Made by a program: the position numbers and the translations under genes. Of a stretch of 11,015 nt of DNA, positions 1 to 6,440 are shown one piece after another. Source of the stretch: Dunaliella salina (lineage: Eukaryota; Chlorophyta; Chlorophyceae; Chlamydomonadales; Dunaliellaceae); the NCBI GenBank assembly GCA_002284615.2, contig MU069634.1, positions 207,647-218,661 on the forward strand, written 5' to 3'. Positions within the stretch are counted from its first letter, which is position 1. Every line of letters begins with the position of its first letter. A model generated the notes under the pieces. It was given only the letters and a program-made list of their open reading frames with translations, was not told the origin of the DNA and did not search any database.

Positions 1-47
<47 letters not shown>
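1..47. repeat. (AC)n microsatellite, cut by window edge
   Basis: An uninterrupted AC dinucleotide run opens the window, so its true length is unknown. It is a simple sequence repeat with no coding content. Confidence 0.97.
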
Positions 48-48
<1 letters not shown>

Positions 49-101
49 TCTATCAGTGGGCATCTCCCAGCTTGATTGTAGACGCCAACTTTGGCCTGAC
101 T

Positions 102-335
102 GCGAGCGTTTTGCAGCCTCTGAGTGCAGGACGCGTGTGTCCATGCCTGCACGGAGCCACAATACAGATCTTGGACCCTGGTGCAGACGTGCGTGGGCAA
201 ATCCATGGTACATTGGTAAAGTGCCGTGTGTGCCACATGGCTGCCGTACAGGGCCGGTACACATGCCATTGCACATGTTGCAAGGATGGTTCCTGGGCCT
301 GCTATTGCCTCCCTGAATGGTGCACGGTCGCATAG
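102..335 (+). CDS. Possible cysteine-rich coding fragment, function unknown
   Basis: An open frame runs to a TAG at 333-335. From about position 140 it reads like protein: VCPCL, then KCRVC, a YTCHCTCC cluster, WACYC and a last Cys near the stop. That is eleven Cys in roughly 65 residues, arranged as close CxC and CxxC pairs typical of a zinc-binding or disulfide-rich tail. Before this stretch the frame is less convincing. A CTGAGTGCAG sequence just ahead of it (about 120-129) could be a 3' splice site, which would make this a last exon; that is inference. I do not recognise a family. Composition alone could give such a pattern, because the DNA is rich in TGC and TGT, so this is only a candidate. 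Confidence 0.3.
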   Translation, partial: ASVLQPLSAGRVCPCLHGATIQILDPGADVRGQIHGTLVKCRVCHMAAVQGRYTCHCTCCKDGSWACYCLPEWCTVA

Positions 336-664
336 TTATGATACATTAACGTATCATAGTAGAACGTTCTCAACGGGACTCAAGCATGTCACGCAGCCCA
401 TTCCCACCATATTGCTGCTATTACAAAAGTTGACAACCCATCATTCCCCATTGCAACTCTTCCAAAGAGGAGTCCTAAAAAATTCCAAAGATCATCCAAA
501 CCCACAACGGACTGCTGGATCTTTTCTTCAAATGTGCTGGATGCTTTCCGGCACCCTTCCCCTTTGTTGCACTTGAAAATGCACTTCCAAATTCCATGTG
601 GTCTTAGCTATCACAAAGCCCCTCAGGAAAGGTATACATGGCCCACTCCTTATGGGCTTGCTGC
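336..664. other. Unassigned stretch
   Basis: A frame stays open on the plus strand to 576, but it shows no motif, low-complexity domain or convincing composition. I see no repeat shared with the rest of the window. It may be older LINE sequence or host intergenic DNA. Confidence 0.4.
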
Positions 665-1075
665 AATAGGGAAAAGACGCATGGAACAGGGAACCTGCTA
701 GAAACTTCTAGCCCAGGAGAGAGCCAGCTTTTGAGGATCTGGGGTGTTGTCCGCCATGTCCTGGACGCCCGGATGGTCCTTCTCCTGCTCTTCTCCTCCG
801 CACGCCCAGCNCCCCCCCCCCCCCNCCNCCCCNNCNNTCCCCTAAAAATGAAGAGCATGTCTTGTACCAATGATAGATGTCAATTTTTGGATGGCATGCT
901 AATCGAGAGTTAGCTTTTTGCTTGGTAAGGCCCAGGTTCATAACGTGTTGTGTCCATTGTAAGGATTGCGGCCACACCATTTAAGATGACATGCAGGGTC
1001 ACCTTTGTTAATCCTGCTTGGATTTCTTGAGCTGTAGGATTTAAGTCTGGTCTCAGTATGAGAATGTTAAGTTCT
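665..1075 (-). mobile_element. LINE-A fragment: RLE-element C-terminal tail and 3' end, decayed
   Basis: Read on the minus strand, 1068 to 900 encodes a degraded version of the LINE-A tail: a KVTLHVILNGVAA block (VTLHIILIGVAGTIYN in the better copy at 3289-4464), then GLTKQKANS matching its LGL..QKA motif. A GC-rich segment follows (780-705) with an R-R-R-R run and an ending GSLLG, both also present in the 3289-4464 copy. Homology then fades through a shortened 3' end to TTTTCCC near 665. The C-run with Ns at 811-837 lies in this GC-rich segment and is a sequencing problem spot. Compared with the better copy there is a roughly 15-20 base insertion near 1030 and several frame breaks. It is 5' truncated at about 1070 and non-functional. 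Confidence 0.7.
811..837. other. Ambiguous bases in a poly-C tract
   Basis: Eight Ns are interspersed in a C homopolymer. The tract aligns with the C-rich part of the LINE-A 3' region (about 3532-3560), so it is real low-complexity sequence that was hard to read rather than a scaffold gap. Confidence 0.9.
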
Positions 1076-1240
1076 GCCAACAAATGTTGGTCACATGCTC
1101 CTGAGATGTACCAACTCCACAAGTGAGTGGGATGCATACCAACAGACATCGTGCAGGGCTAAGTCCCTTGAGGTGACAGAGGCGTCCACCTTTATGAATT
1201 GAAATTCTGTCCCGACAAGGTTTACAATGGGACATAAAGC
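1076..1240 (+). mobile_element. LINE-A RLE remnant, opposite strand, internally deleted
   Basis: This is a second, oppositely oriented LINE-A piece that begins where the 665-1075 copy stops. TGTACCAACTCC at 1107-1118 and the frame SGMHTNRHRAGLS (about 1126-1164) match the CTNSTMSGMYTNRHN block of the 3289-4464 copy. That block holds the RHN motif after the CPLC zinc knuckle; here the N has become R. A TGA follows at about 1173. Only some 20 bases later a second conserved block appears, YELKFCPD at 1193-1216, which is the acidic-x-Lys motif region of the endonuclease. About 100 codons between them are missing relative to the longer copy. The knuckle is only faintly visible near 1076-1090. Dead fragment. 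Confidence 0.6.
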
Positions 1241-1395
1241 CTTCAGCTATTCAGTCTGCTCAGCTTATGCAACATGTAGTCTGCAGTGTACTGAGAGGGA
1301 CATGAAAGGCACTTTCATCGCACACAGCAGATGAAAGAAAAATGACAGCACCAACTCTAAGAGCACAATCATGATGGAGTTTTCCAGGAGACTTC

Positions 1396-1575
1396 CATGA
1401 GGTAAAAAGAAAAGAAAAGAACAGAAAAACTGCGCAGGCAGTGAAAATGATCCCCACATCAATGAAGGAAAAGGGGATACCTGGGTAAGGGAAGGGTAAA
1501 GGATACCTAGGGCCAAGCCACCAGGTATCCCCTTCACCGAGAGAAAATAAGGAAAGGAGTCAGTGGGGATCATCC
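1396..1575 (-). mobile_element. LINE-B 3' end pair in inverted arrangement
   Basis: On the minus strand, 1485 to 1396 reads GGTATCCCCTTTTCCTT, then TTTCACTGCCTGCGCAG and a CTTTT-type tail. This matches the 3' ends at 6214-6440, 6604-6790 and 4549-4672. On the plus strand 1521-1575 a partial copy of the same block is inverted. The two form a nested inverted repeat: 14 bases at 1471-1484 pair perfectly with 1521-1534, and 11 bases at 1447-1457 with 1563-1573. No coding sequence remains. Confidence 0.6.
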
Positions 1576-2549
1576 CTCAATTGGCGTGCAAACAAAGGGT
1601 TACTTGCAGTGGCCCGTGCCTGACCTTGTTGATGAGAGTTTGAAAGAAAATTTCTCCAGAGCTCATCTGCCAGTGGTACCAGCAAGCTCGACAGAATGAG
1701 CATGAAGCTTCAGAGCAAGGTTGGTGGCCTTGTGTGTGTGTCAAGACCAAGCTATTCAAGTGGCTCCAAAGTGTGGGGTGACATGCTCATTTGGTGTTGT
1801 GTCAATCTTACTGTTGGTGACCAATCAGTTAGGTTGTTATAGGGGTTTTTGGGTTATGGTTTTTCCTGGACCTCCATGTTGAGAATTTCTGCTTTCTACG
1901 TTCTGCTTTCTACATGTAGTGCCATCTGGGTATGATGTAGTAGAATATCTCAACCTTCTATGGGTAAAGGAGTGATGGCCTGAGGCCAAGCAAGCCCTGG
2001 GGAGAGGACAAGGATGGAGCAGCAGCGTGGCAATCAGAGAAGTGTGGCAAAGAGAGCACAAGAGAGTAAGCATGCCTGAGTGTGGCAGGCATTGCAAAGA
2101 GACATGCTGCTGGTTATTGCAGCCCAATGTCTTCTGATGGAGGGTTACTGCACCTTGGACGAAGAAGGTGGTGGTGCGGAGGCAGGCCACACACTGCTGA
2201 GTGATTCGTGCTGCCAAGTCAGTACACCTCACAGGACATTATCAACGCATGACAGGGGGGTGTAGATAACCCCACCCACACCTAACAGAATAGTATGAAG
2301 GGTGACTTGAGCAGAGGCCCTTGGAAGATGGCGACATAAATCGTGGTGCTACTGCTTGGAGATCTCAAGCTGATTCTTGGGCCGGATGTCTCCAACCACA
2401 CTATTGGACTTCCAAGATGAATGTGCCTCTGTTCTGAGAGCCTGAGGAGCTGACTAGGGTGACAGACATTGGAAAGTAGGTGGAGTGGCCGTGGCTGGCG
2501 CTGAGTGCTCCCTGTATCCCCTGCGCCCCCCTGCACTTCTCAATTGATA
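1576..2549. other. Unassigned stretch, no gene recognised
   Basis: The longest frame (minus strand, 2232 to 1837) has no recognisable motif and its composition looks like an unconstrained reading of repeats rich in CA and TG. No CTTTT tail or LINE motif was found. A truncated LINE 5' portion or intergenic DNA are both possible. Confidence 0.4.
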
Positions 2550-2928
2550 CAAGGAATTGGCGCTTCTTTCATGCGGGGTCCTTGGCACTCCTTTCATGGG
2601 GAACAACTAATATTGCATCAGGGCGGCTAGAAGTGAGCATTTCATTGTCAGGGAAACGACAAAAAAAAACATATTTAGGGAGCCTCCTGAAGGTTCTATT
2701 TGTTGAGTGCTCAGAGGTCTGGAGGTCCTGCAAAGCAGACAATTTGCTCTGCCAATGTCCATGATGGCAAGGCCTACACCAACAGGGACTTTGCTGATAC
2801 CTTTGAGAGGGATTCTGCTGGCAATGTTGTGGCGCTCTATTATCATATTTGACATGGTGGAGTATTTGGATCCTGACAGAATGTGAAGGGCACAGTCAGG
2901 ATCTCCACACAGTGGGCATTGTAGGCAG
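2550..2928 (-). mobile_element. LINE-B fragment: zinc knuckle and restriction-like endonuclease
   Basis: Minus strand from 2918 reads CPLCGDPDCALHILSG, then an RHN motif at 2834-2826 and LKGISK..GLAIMDIG down to 2751. This is the CCHC-type knuckle plus RHN arrangement found just ahead of the endonuclease core in RLE-type non-LTR retrotransposons, where it helps the element protein nick target DNA. The reading frame then shifts near 2741. The new frame continues with TSEHSTNRT (IPEN/IPEH-like in relatives) and LTSSRPDAILVVP, whose RPD at 2625-2617 is the first catalytic acidic motif of the PD-(D/E)XK fold. Translation stops at a TGA near 2570, before the second (E-x-K) motif. A run of nine T (sense strand) at about 2669-2661 lies between the two blocks. 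Frameshifted and truncated, so not active. Confidence 0.72.
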
Positions 2929-2943
2929 GTGGAAATGTTAAAG
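2929..2943. repeat. Target-site duplication, left copy
   Basis: GTGGAAATGTTAAAG is repeated as GTGGAAATGCTAAAG at 3052-3066 with one mismatch in 15. The two copies bracket the 108-bp insert between them. Confidence 0.65.
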
Positions 2944-3051
2944 GGAAAGGAAAGGAAAAGCTACGCAAGGGGAACTAGGCCCCAAGCATCATGGGAAGGA
3001 ACATCCTTGGTGCAAACACGGTGATGAGCATTCACTGCATCAAAAATGTGT
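2944..3051 (-). mobile_element. 108-bp insert with pyrimidine tail (LINE 3' end type)
   Basis: In minus orientation the insert ends GCGTAGCTTTTCCTTTCC next to the duplication at 2929-2943. That ending matches the LINE-A 3' end at 9721-9872 (GCGTAGGCTTTTC), and an upstream TTCCTTCCCATGATG resembles its TTCCCTTAA block. It lies in the LINE-B copy just upstream of its zinc knuckle. With no coding capacity and a 15-base duplication around it, it is best explained as a severely 5'-truncated LINE copy. A SINE sharing a LINE 3' end is the alternative. Confidence 0.65.
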
Positions 3052-3066
3052 GTGGAAATGCTAAAG
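3052..3066. repeat. Target-site duplication, right copy
   Basis: Partner of the duplication at 2929-2943; 14 of 15 bases are identical. Confidence 0.65.
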
Positions 3067-3134
3067 CGAACTGGATAAAAAACAGCTAGGATTGTCCAAA
3101 GGCAGCATGCAAACAGGAGAGAACAGAAGTGCAT

Positions 3135-3288
3135 GGCAGAGCCCCAACCTCTTCATCACTTTGATTGTGCAGCAGCTCGACACTCTCACTACAAACGGAC
3201 TTCTATTCCGCACCTCCAGCAATCCAAATATCAATAACCAAGTGACTCTGCGTATCATCTTAATTGGTGTGGCTGGCACTATTTACAA
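3135..3288 (+). mobile_element. Host LINE-A copy, 5' part of split tail
   Basis: The plus-strand frame reads PNLFITL, QQLDTLT, then SNPNINNQVTLRIILIGVAG and TIY. It parallels NPFITLE..QHSRTIT..RNPNRNNKVTLHIILIGVAGTIYN of the minus-strand copy inserted beside it. It stops inside the TIYN codons at 3288 where the inserted element begins, and resumes at 4478 in the same frame. The two halves together carry an uninterrupted frame, so this region was intact when the insertion happened. Sequence upstream of 3135 belongs to other debris, so this host copy is itself truncated. Confidence 0.75.
3276..3288. repeat. 13-bp target-site duplication, left copy
   Basis: GCACTATTTACAA occurs here and, identically, at 4465-4477. 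The copies flank the 1176-bp LINE-A insertion exactly: the CTTTT tail (AAAAG on the plus strand) starts directly after this copy. Confidence 0.82.
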
Positions 3289-4464
3289 AAGAAAAAGAAA
3301 AAGTCTACACAAGCCAGAGGCTGTGTGCATTAAGGGAAGGTCCTAACAAGCTAGCAAGCTAGCAAGGAAGCAGTGGCCTCACCAGAAGACCCTCAAAACC
3401 TACACTAGACACAGTTAGCCTAGGAGGGAGCCAGAAAAACATCTAGTGGGGATTTGGAGGGCTGCTGCTCGCCATGCCTCTCGACGCCCAGACTCTCCTC
3501 CTCCCGTCCTCCGCCGCCGCGCGTCCAGCAAACCCCCTCCCAGAAGCCCCCTGATAGCAAAGAGCGTCTTTGGTGTTTTTGATAGTGGTTCATCTATGGA
3601 TGGCATGGTCCCTAAGCTTGGCTGCTAGTGATTTGGCTTTTTGGTTGCTCAGGCCCAGATTTATAAGGGGTGTGATTGTAAACTCATTGTAGATAGTACC
3701 GGCCACACCAATTAGGATGATGTGTAAAGTCACTTTGTTATTCCTGTTTGGATTCCTGGAGCAGTGGGTTTTTAGTCTGGTTATGGTGCGAGAATGTTGG
3801 GTCACTGCATGTTCAAGAGTGATGAAGGGGTTTGTGTCGGGACAGAATAGTTCAACAAGATATATGTCCCTGTCTTGAGGAGGGATCTTGGAAGGATTGA
3901 GGTGAGTTTGTCTGCCTGGAAGAGGGCGCACAAAGATAGCATCATGGCGGGTTTGGTGCTGGGCAGGGGAGCAAGTACCATTAGGGAAAGCCCAGTCTGG
4001 AATAACTCTTGATATGTTTTCAGGGACCTGTAAGCCCTGATCCAGGAGTCTCTCATTACTGCAGCCATCCATGCCAATAAGGGATGAGCCATACCGGCCT
4101 TAAGGTCAGTAAAGCTTTACTGAGGGCTTTTACACAAAGACTTAGGGCTGCATTGTGTCTGTTGGTGTACATCCCGCTCATTGTTGAGTTTGTACACCTG
4201 TGGTCCATATCATCACATAGTGGGCATCTTTTATTACTGGAAGAGTTGAATTTGAAGGCATGACTCTGATTGTACAGTGCATCCATACGACACTTCATTA
4301 CATTTACTTGCTGTTTAAGGGTAATTTTTGGATTTTTCCAGAAGGAATTGCTGATCTCTTTGTTTGCAACTTGAGAAGTTGGGTTGCGAGATTCAGTATT
4401 TGCAATGGTAATTGGTGGTATGGCATCATTAAGTTTCTGCCATCTCTGGTAGTGGTAGCCAGAA
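3289..4464 (-). mobile_element. Inserted 5'-truncated LINE-A: pre-RLE region, zinc knuckle, endonuclease, tail, 3' UTR
   Basis: Sense runs from 4464 down. The frame is open from the truncation point: WQKLNDAI, ITLKQQVNVMKCR, ALYNQSHAFKF, then CPLC at 4226, DDMDHRC and TNRHN. The frame shifts at about 4110. It resumes as SLIGMDGCSNERLL, VPENISRVIPDW, a THDAIFV-like RHDAIFV block (RPD in LINE-B), DIYLVELF, CPDTNPFITLE, VTLHIILIGVAGTIYN and PLINLGL..QKA, ending near 3590. A GC-rich stretch with an RRRR run (3560-3440) follows, then a 3' UTR whose last part (3420-3289) recurs at 9721-9872 and ends in a CTTTT tail. Such proteins nick DNA and prime reverse transcription; the RT domain lies upstream and is lost. 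The usual Lys two residues after the motif Glu is Phe here (ELF; ELKF in the 1193-1216 remnant), so this endonuclease would also be suspect. Dead copy. Confidence 0.8.
4106..4123. repeat. 18-bp perfect palindrome at a reading-frame break
   Basis: TCAGTAAAGCTTTACTGA is its own reverse complement. It sits where the LINE-A frame is lost, between the VKALSK block and the GRYGSSLIG block, and an apparent short local duplication of AGTAAAG in inverted form would explain both the palindrome and the frameshift. Confidence 0.7.
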
Positions 4465-4548
4465 GCACTATTTACAATAAATACACAATTAAACCTCTAA
4501 TAAATTTGGGTCTTGCCAAGCACAAAGCTGGACCAACAGCAAAAGAGC
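4465..4548 (+). mobile_element. Host LINE-A copy, 3' part of split tail (with right TSD)
   Basis: The 13-bp duplication GCACTATTTACAA (4465-4477) is followed in frame by TIYNKYTIKPLINLGL and AKHKAGPTAKEL. This is the conserved end of the LINE-A tail and it continues the frame broken at 3288. The next sequence (from about 4549) is a LINE-B-type 3' end, so the last part of this tail and its own 3' UTR are missing. Confidence 0.75.
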
Positions 4549-4672
4549 TTATCTTTTTTTCTCCTTGTGGTGAAGGGGACTCATGCCTCTTCTGGGCCAA
4601 TGTGCCTCCTTTTCCAGAACTGATGGATAGAAGATTTCTCGGCCTAAGAAGTTTCTCCTTTTTTCCTTTTTC
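4549..4672 (+). mobile_element. LINE-B-type 3' end with pyrimidine tail
   Basis: CTTGTGGTGAAGGGGACTCA and CCTCTTCTGGGCC..GTGCCTCCTTTTCC align with the 3' end at 6214-6440, followed by a diverged block and a TTCTCCTTTTTTCCTTTTT tail. No clear target-site duplication was found, and the middle (4625-4650) has drifted. Likely a 5'-truncated copy that landed in the LINE-A host tail. Confidence 0.55.
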
Positions 4673-4722
4673 AGGAGCCGCTCACCTGTTTTAGAAGCAC
4701 CTCACCGCAGCATGCTCCTGCA

Positions 4723-4780
4723 TGTCAGCTGTACTATGGCTTTTCACTGCCCACAGCGTTTCATCGCTTGCACCTCCTTG
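4723..4780 (+). repeat. 58-bp diverged direct repeat, copy 1
   Basis: TGTCAGCTGTACTATGGC..TTCACTGC..GCTTGCACCT aligns without gaps to 5043-5100 at roughly 70% by eye. No coding role seen. Confidence 0.55.
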
Positions 4781-4817
4781 AATGCATGCAACTTGCTGTT
4801 CAACACAAACCACTTAC

Positions 4818-4952
4818 CATTGTGAGAGAGAAACGTGTATGGATCCTCTGCGGTCAGGGTGTCCAGCTTGGTGCCCGGTGGAAGAAAAGTGTTTGGGATC
4901 AACACCCATTCTCCATGTGGAATTCCATCGAAATGAATCTCCGCATGTTCTT
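4818..4952 (-). CDS. Possible internal exon of an unidentified gene
   Basis: On the minus strand the stretch begins after CCTTGCCTACAG (a 3' splice-site-like sequence, AG at 4954-4953) and ends at ATG followed by GTAAGTGG (5' splice-site-like, from 4817). It is 135 bases, a multiple of three, with phase 1 at both ends. The reading contains HFDGIPHGEWVLIPN, then TFLPPGTKLDTL and EDPYTFLSHNG: mixed hydrophobic and polar residues with Pro-Pro-Gly, unlike the low-complexity frames around it. The same frame also stays open past the putative donor (KWFVLNSK...) to a stop at 4744, so a retained or intronless reading is possible. I recognise no domain, and no partner exon was identified on this strand nearby. 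Confidence 0.4.
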
Positions 4953-5042
4953 CTGTAGGCAAGGTATGGCACTTTCATTCTGTTCCTCTGCACGCCTGCC
5001 TGCAGCATATGACGTAAATCTACCTCAAAATTTTGGGTTGGC

Positions 5043-5100
5043 TGTCAGCTGCACTTTGGCAATTCACTGCACGCACCAAGTCACTGCTCGCACCTGCTCA
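5043..5100 (+). repeat. 58-bp diverged direct repeat, copy 2
   Basis: Partner of 4723-4780, 320 bases downstream in the same orientation. Confidence 0.55.
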
Positions 5101-5151
5101 AAAAATCTACTTCCAATGCATTGTACAACAATACTTTTGCTTTGCATGCAG

Positions 5152-5303
5152 GCAAGAAGTCAAAGGGGGCGAGCAGAGGCAGGAAGGGCAGATTCAAGAA
5201 AAGAGTGGCAGCCTCCACCAAGAAGAAGGACCCTGAGCAAGTGAAGAAAGAAAGCAGAGGGAAAAGTGGATATCGAGGGCAGCAGCAGCTGCATTGTCCC
5301 CAT
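5152..5303 (+). CDS. Possible Lys/Arg-rich exon, function unknown
   Basis: A pyrimidine-rich run and CATGCAG (AG at 5150-5151) precede a frame reading KKSKGASRGRKGRFKKRVA, then STKKKDPEQVKKESRGKSGYRG. About half the residues are Lys, Arg or Ser. CAT followed by GTAAGC at 5304 could be a donor; without it the frame ends at a TGA at 5310-5312. Such basic tails occur in nucleic-acid-binding and nucleolar proteins, but low-complexity A/G-rich DNA gives the same appearance, so function cannot be assigned. It lies on the opposite strand to the 4818-4952 candidate, so the two are not one gene. Confidence 0.3.
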
Positions 5304-5448
5304 GTAAGCTGAGGAAGCGTTGAGGGTTTTTGGCTGACTGGAAAGGGGAAGGCTAAGCAGATTATTGTTGATCTTGAATTTTCGTTTGGTATTGCATAGT
5401 TTTTGAATTCTTGTATCGTTTCCTTTAAACTCTAGGTAGGGGGCCCAT

Positions 5449-5540
5449 GGGCCCATGGCCATGGAATTGTGTGCATCCAAGCATCTGTGCATTGTTCAAA
5501 ACGTGTTAGAAGCCCTCCATTTATGCAGGTTTGCAGCTCG
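5449..5540 (+). repeat. About 95-bp diverged direct repeat, copy 1
   Basis: It starts GGGCCCATGG and ends with AGAAGCCCTCCATTTATGC and a GCAGCT-containing end. The same order of blocks recurs at 5553-5650. The GGGCCCATGG start is itself reiterated (5441-5458), giving a short palindromic cluster. Confidence 0.6.
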
Positions 5541-5552
5541 GTGTGTCGGCAG

Positions 5553-5650
5553 GGGCCCATGGGATCTTGTGCAAATGCATTCAACAAAGTTTAAGTACTT
5601 GTTCATTGTCAAAACCATGCCAGAAGCCCTCCATTCATGCCGACAGCTTG
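5553..5650 (+). repeat. About 95-bp diverged direct repeat, copy 2
   Basis: GGGCCCATGG, GTGCA, TTCATTGTCAAAACCATGCC and AGAAGCCCTCCATTCATGC match copy 1 in order. A pyrimidine run CTTTCTTTTCTTTTTT follows at about 5693-5708, but the sequence before it does not match the LINE 3' ends. Confidence 0.6.
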
Positions 5651-5846
5651 TTGAAATCATTTGGGATCATGTGGTGGACCCTTCTTGTCCTGCTTTCTTT
5701 TCTTTTTTGGTTTGCCATCTTCATATACCGGTAGTCTGATTTTGACCTCTCCCTTGTTTTGTGGAAAAGTTTATTCATTTGTTCAGCAAGAAAAAAACTG
5801 AAGCCCAAGGAATTGTGAAGCTGGGCAAATAATTGAGAAGAAGAGG

Positions 5847-5966
5847 TGGTGTGCTTGAGGTTTGTCCGGTCAGGTACAACCATCTTGGAATTCTTCTTGA
5901 GACATCATCAGGGACTTCCGTGTTTGAGGTCCAAGTTTGTTTTTGTTGCACGCATCTTTCCAGCAA
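5847..5966 (-). mobile_element. RLE-element fragment (pre-catalytic segment)
   Basis: The minus-strand frame LLERC..Q then TEVPDDVSRRIPRWLYLTG parallels ERLLDQGLQVPENISRVIPDW and the following AFPNGT of the LINE-A insertion at 3289-4464. This segment lies between the RHN motif and the RPD motif in RLE proteins. No RPD follows in any frame, and both edges are abrupt. A plus-strand frame over the same bases is open but shows no motif match. Small orphan fragment. Confidence 0.5.
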
Positions 5967-6078
5967 TGAAGAGTCCTGAATCTCCTAGCATAAATTCTTT
6001 GAAGGACAACCTAAACACTCGAGTGGTTGAGCACATCTGAGCAAAGTATGGGAAGAGCAGTACAATGGAGCAAACCGC

Positions 6079-6213
6079 CATATTTACTTGATACTACTGT
6101 GGGGTTACAAGGCCCGGTGCCCAACTAAAGGCTTTACAGCAACAGCATGGTGAGTTCTGCAAACAACTCTGAGGTGCAGAGGTTAGGCTTCATGTGATTT
6201 TCTTGGGTGTGAG
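6079..6213 (+). mobile_element. LINE-B copy, 5' part of split tail
   Basis: Plus-strand reading gives HIYL (second endonuclease motif region, already frameshifted), then from 6107 TRPGAQLKALQQQHGEFCKQL, a TGA at 6170-6172, and GAEVRLHVIFLGV. Blocks and order match the TLE..QH..T..RLK and VTLHIILIGV region of LINE-A, in a diverged form typical of LINE-B. It breaks at LGV where a 227-bp insert begins and continues at 6445. The internal stop and frameshift show it is dead. Confidence 0.68.
6201..6213. repeat. Target-site duplication, left copy
   Basis: TCTTGGGTGTGAG matches TCTTGTGGGTGAG at 6441-6453 in 11 of 13 positions, bracketing the insert. Confidence 0.6.
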
Positions 6214-6440
6214 TTCATTCAGTTCAGTACGCCCACAAAATTGTTACCACTGGACACGCCCTCACAGCCAGGTTCCAGAGCCAGGTGCTTTGAGTAACCT
6301 TCCAGACCCCCATTAGCCTTTTTGGCTCACATCTTGTGGTGGAGGGGGCTCACGTCTCTTCTGAGCCGACGTACCTCCTTTTCCTTAAATGATGTAGGGA
6401 GAGTTTCACTGCCTGTGTGGTTTTTTTCTTTCCTCTTCTT
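6214..6440 (+). mobile_element. 227-bp 5'-truncated LINE-B 3' end inserted in LINE-B
   Basis: The insert's 3' half (CTTGTGGTGGAGGGGGCTCA..CCTCCTTTTCCTTAAATGATG..TTTCACTGCCTGTGTGG then a CTTT-rich tail) matches the sequence directly downstream of the LINE-B stop codon at 6603, so it is a LINE-B 3' UTR. Its first 100 bases match nothing else seen here. An 11/13 duplication flanks it. Confidence 0.65.

Noticed and set aside
226..576. 116-codon plus-strand frame
   Set aside because: It overlaps the cysteine-rich frame in another phase and its second half has no recognisable pattern.
1837..2232. 131-codon minus-strand open frame
   Set aside because: No motif, repeat or protein-like pattern, and no flanking splice or start context that would favour it.
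3344..3366. Tandem GCTAGCAA repeats as a possible regulatory element
   Set aside because: They recur in the LINE-A 3' end at 9790-9810, so they belong to the element's 3' UTR.
5846..6040. Plus-strand frame over the RLE fragment, containing an RSKFVFVARIF stretch
   Set aside because: It resembles an RPDAILV motif only loosely; the minus-strand reading over the same bases matches the family better.
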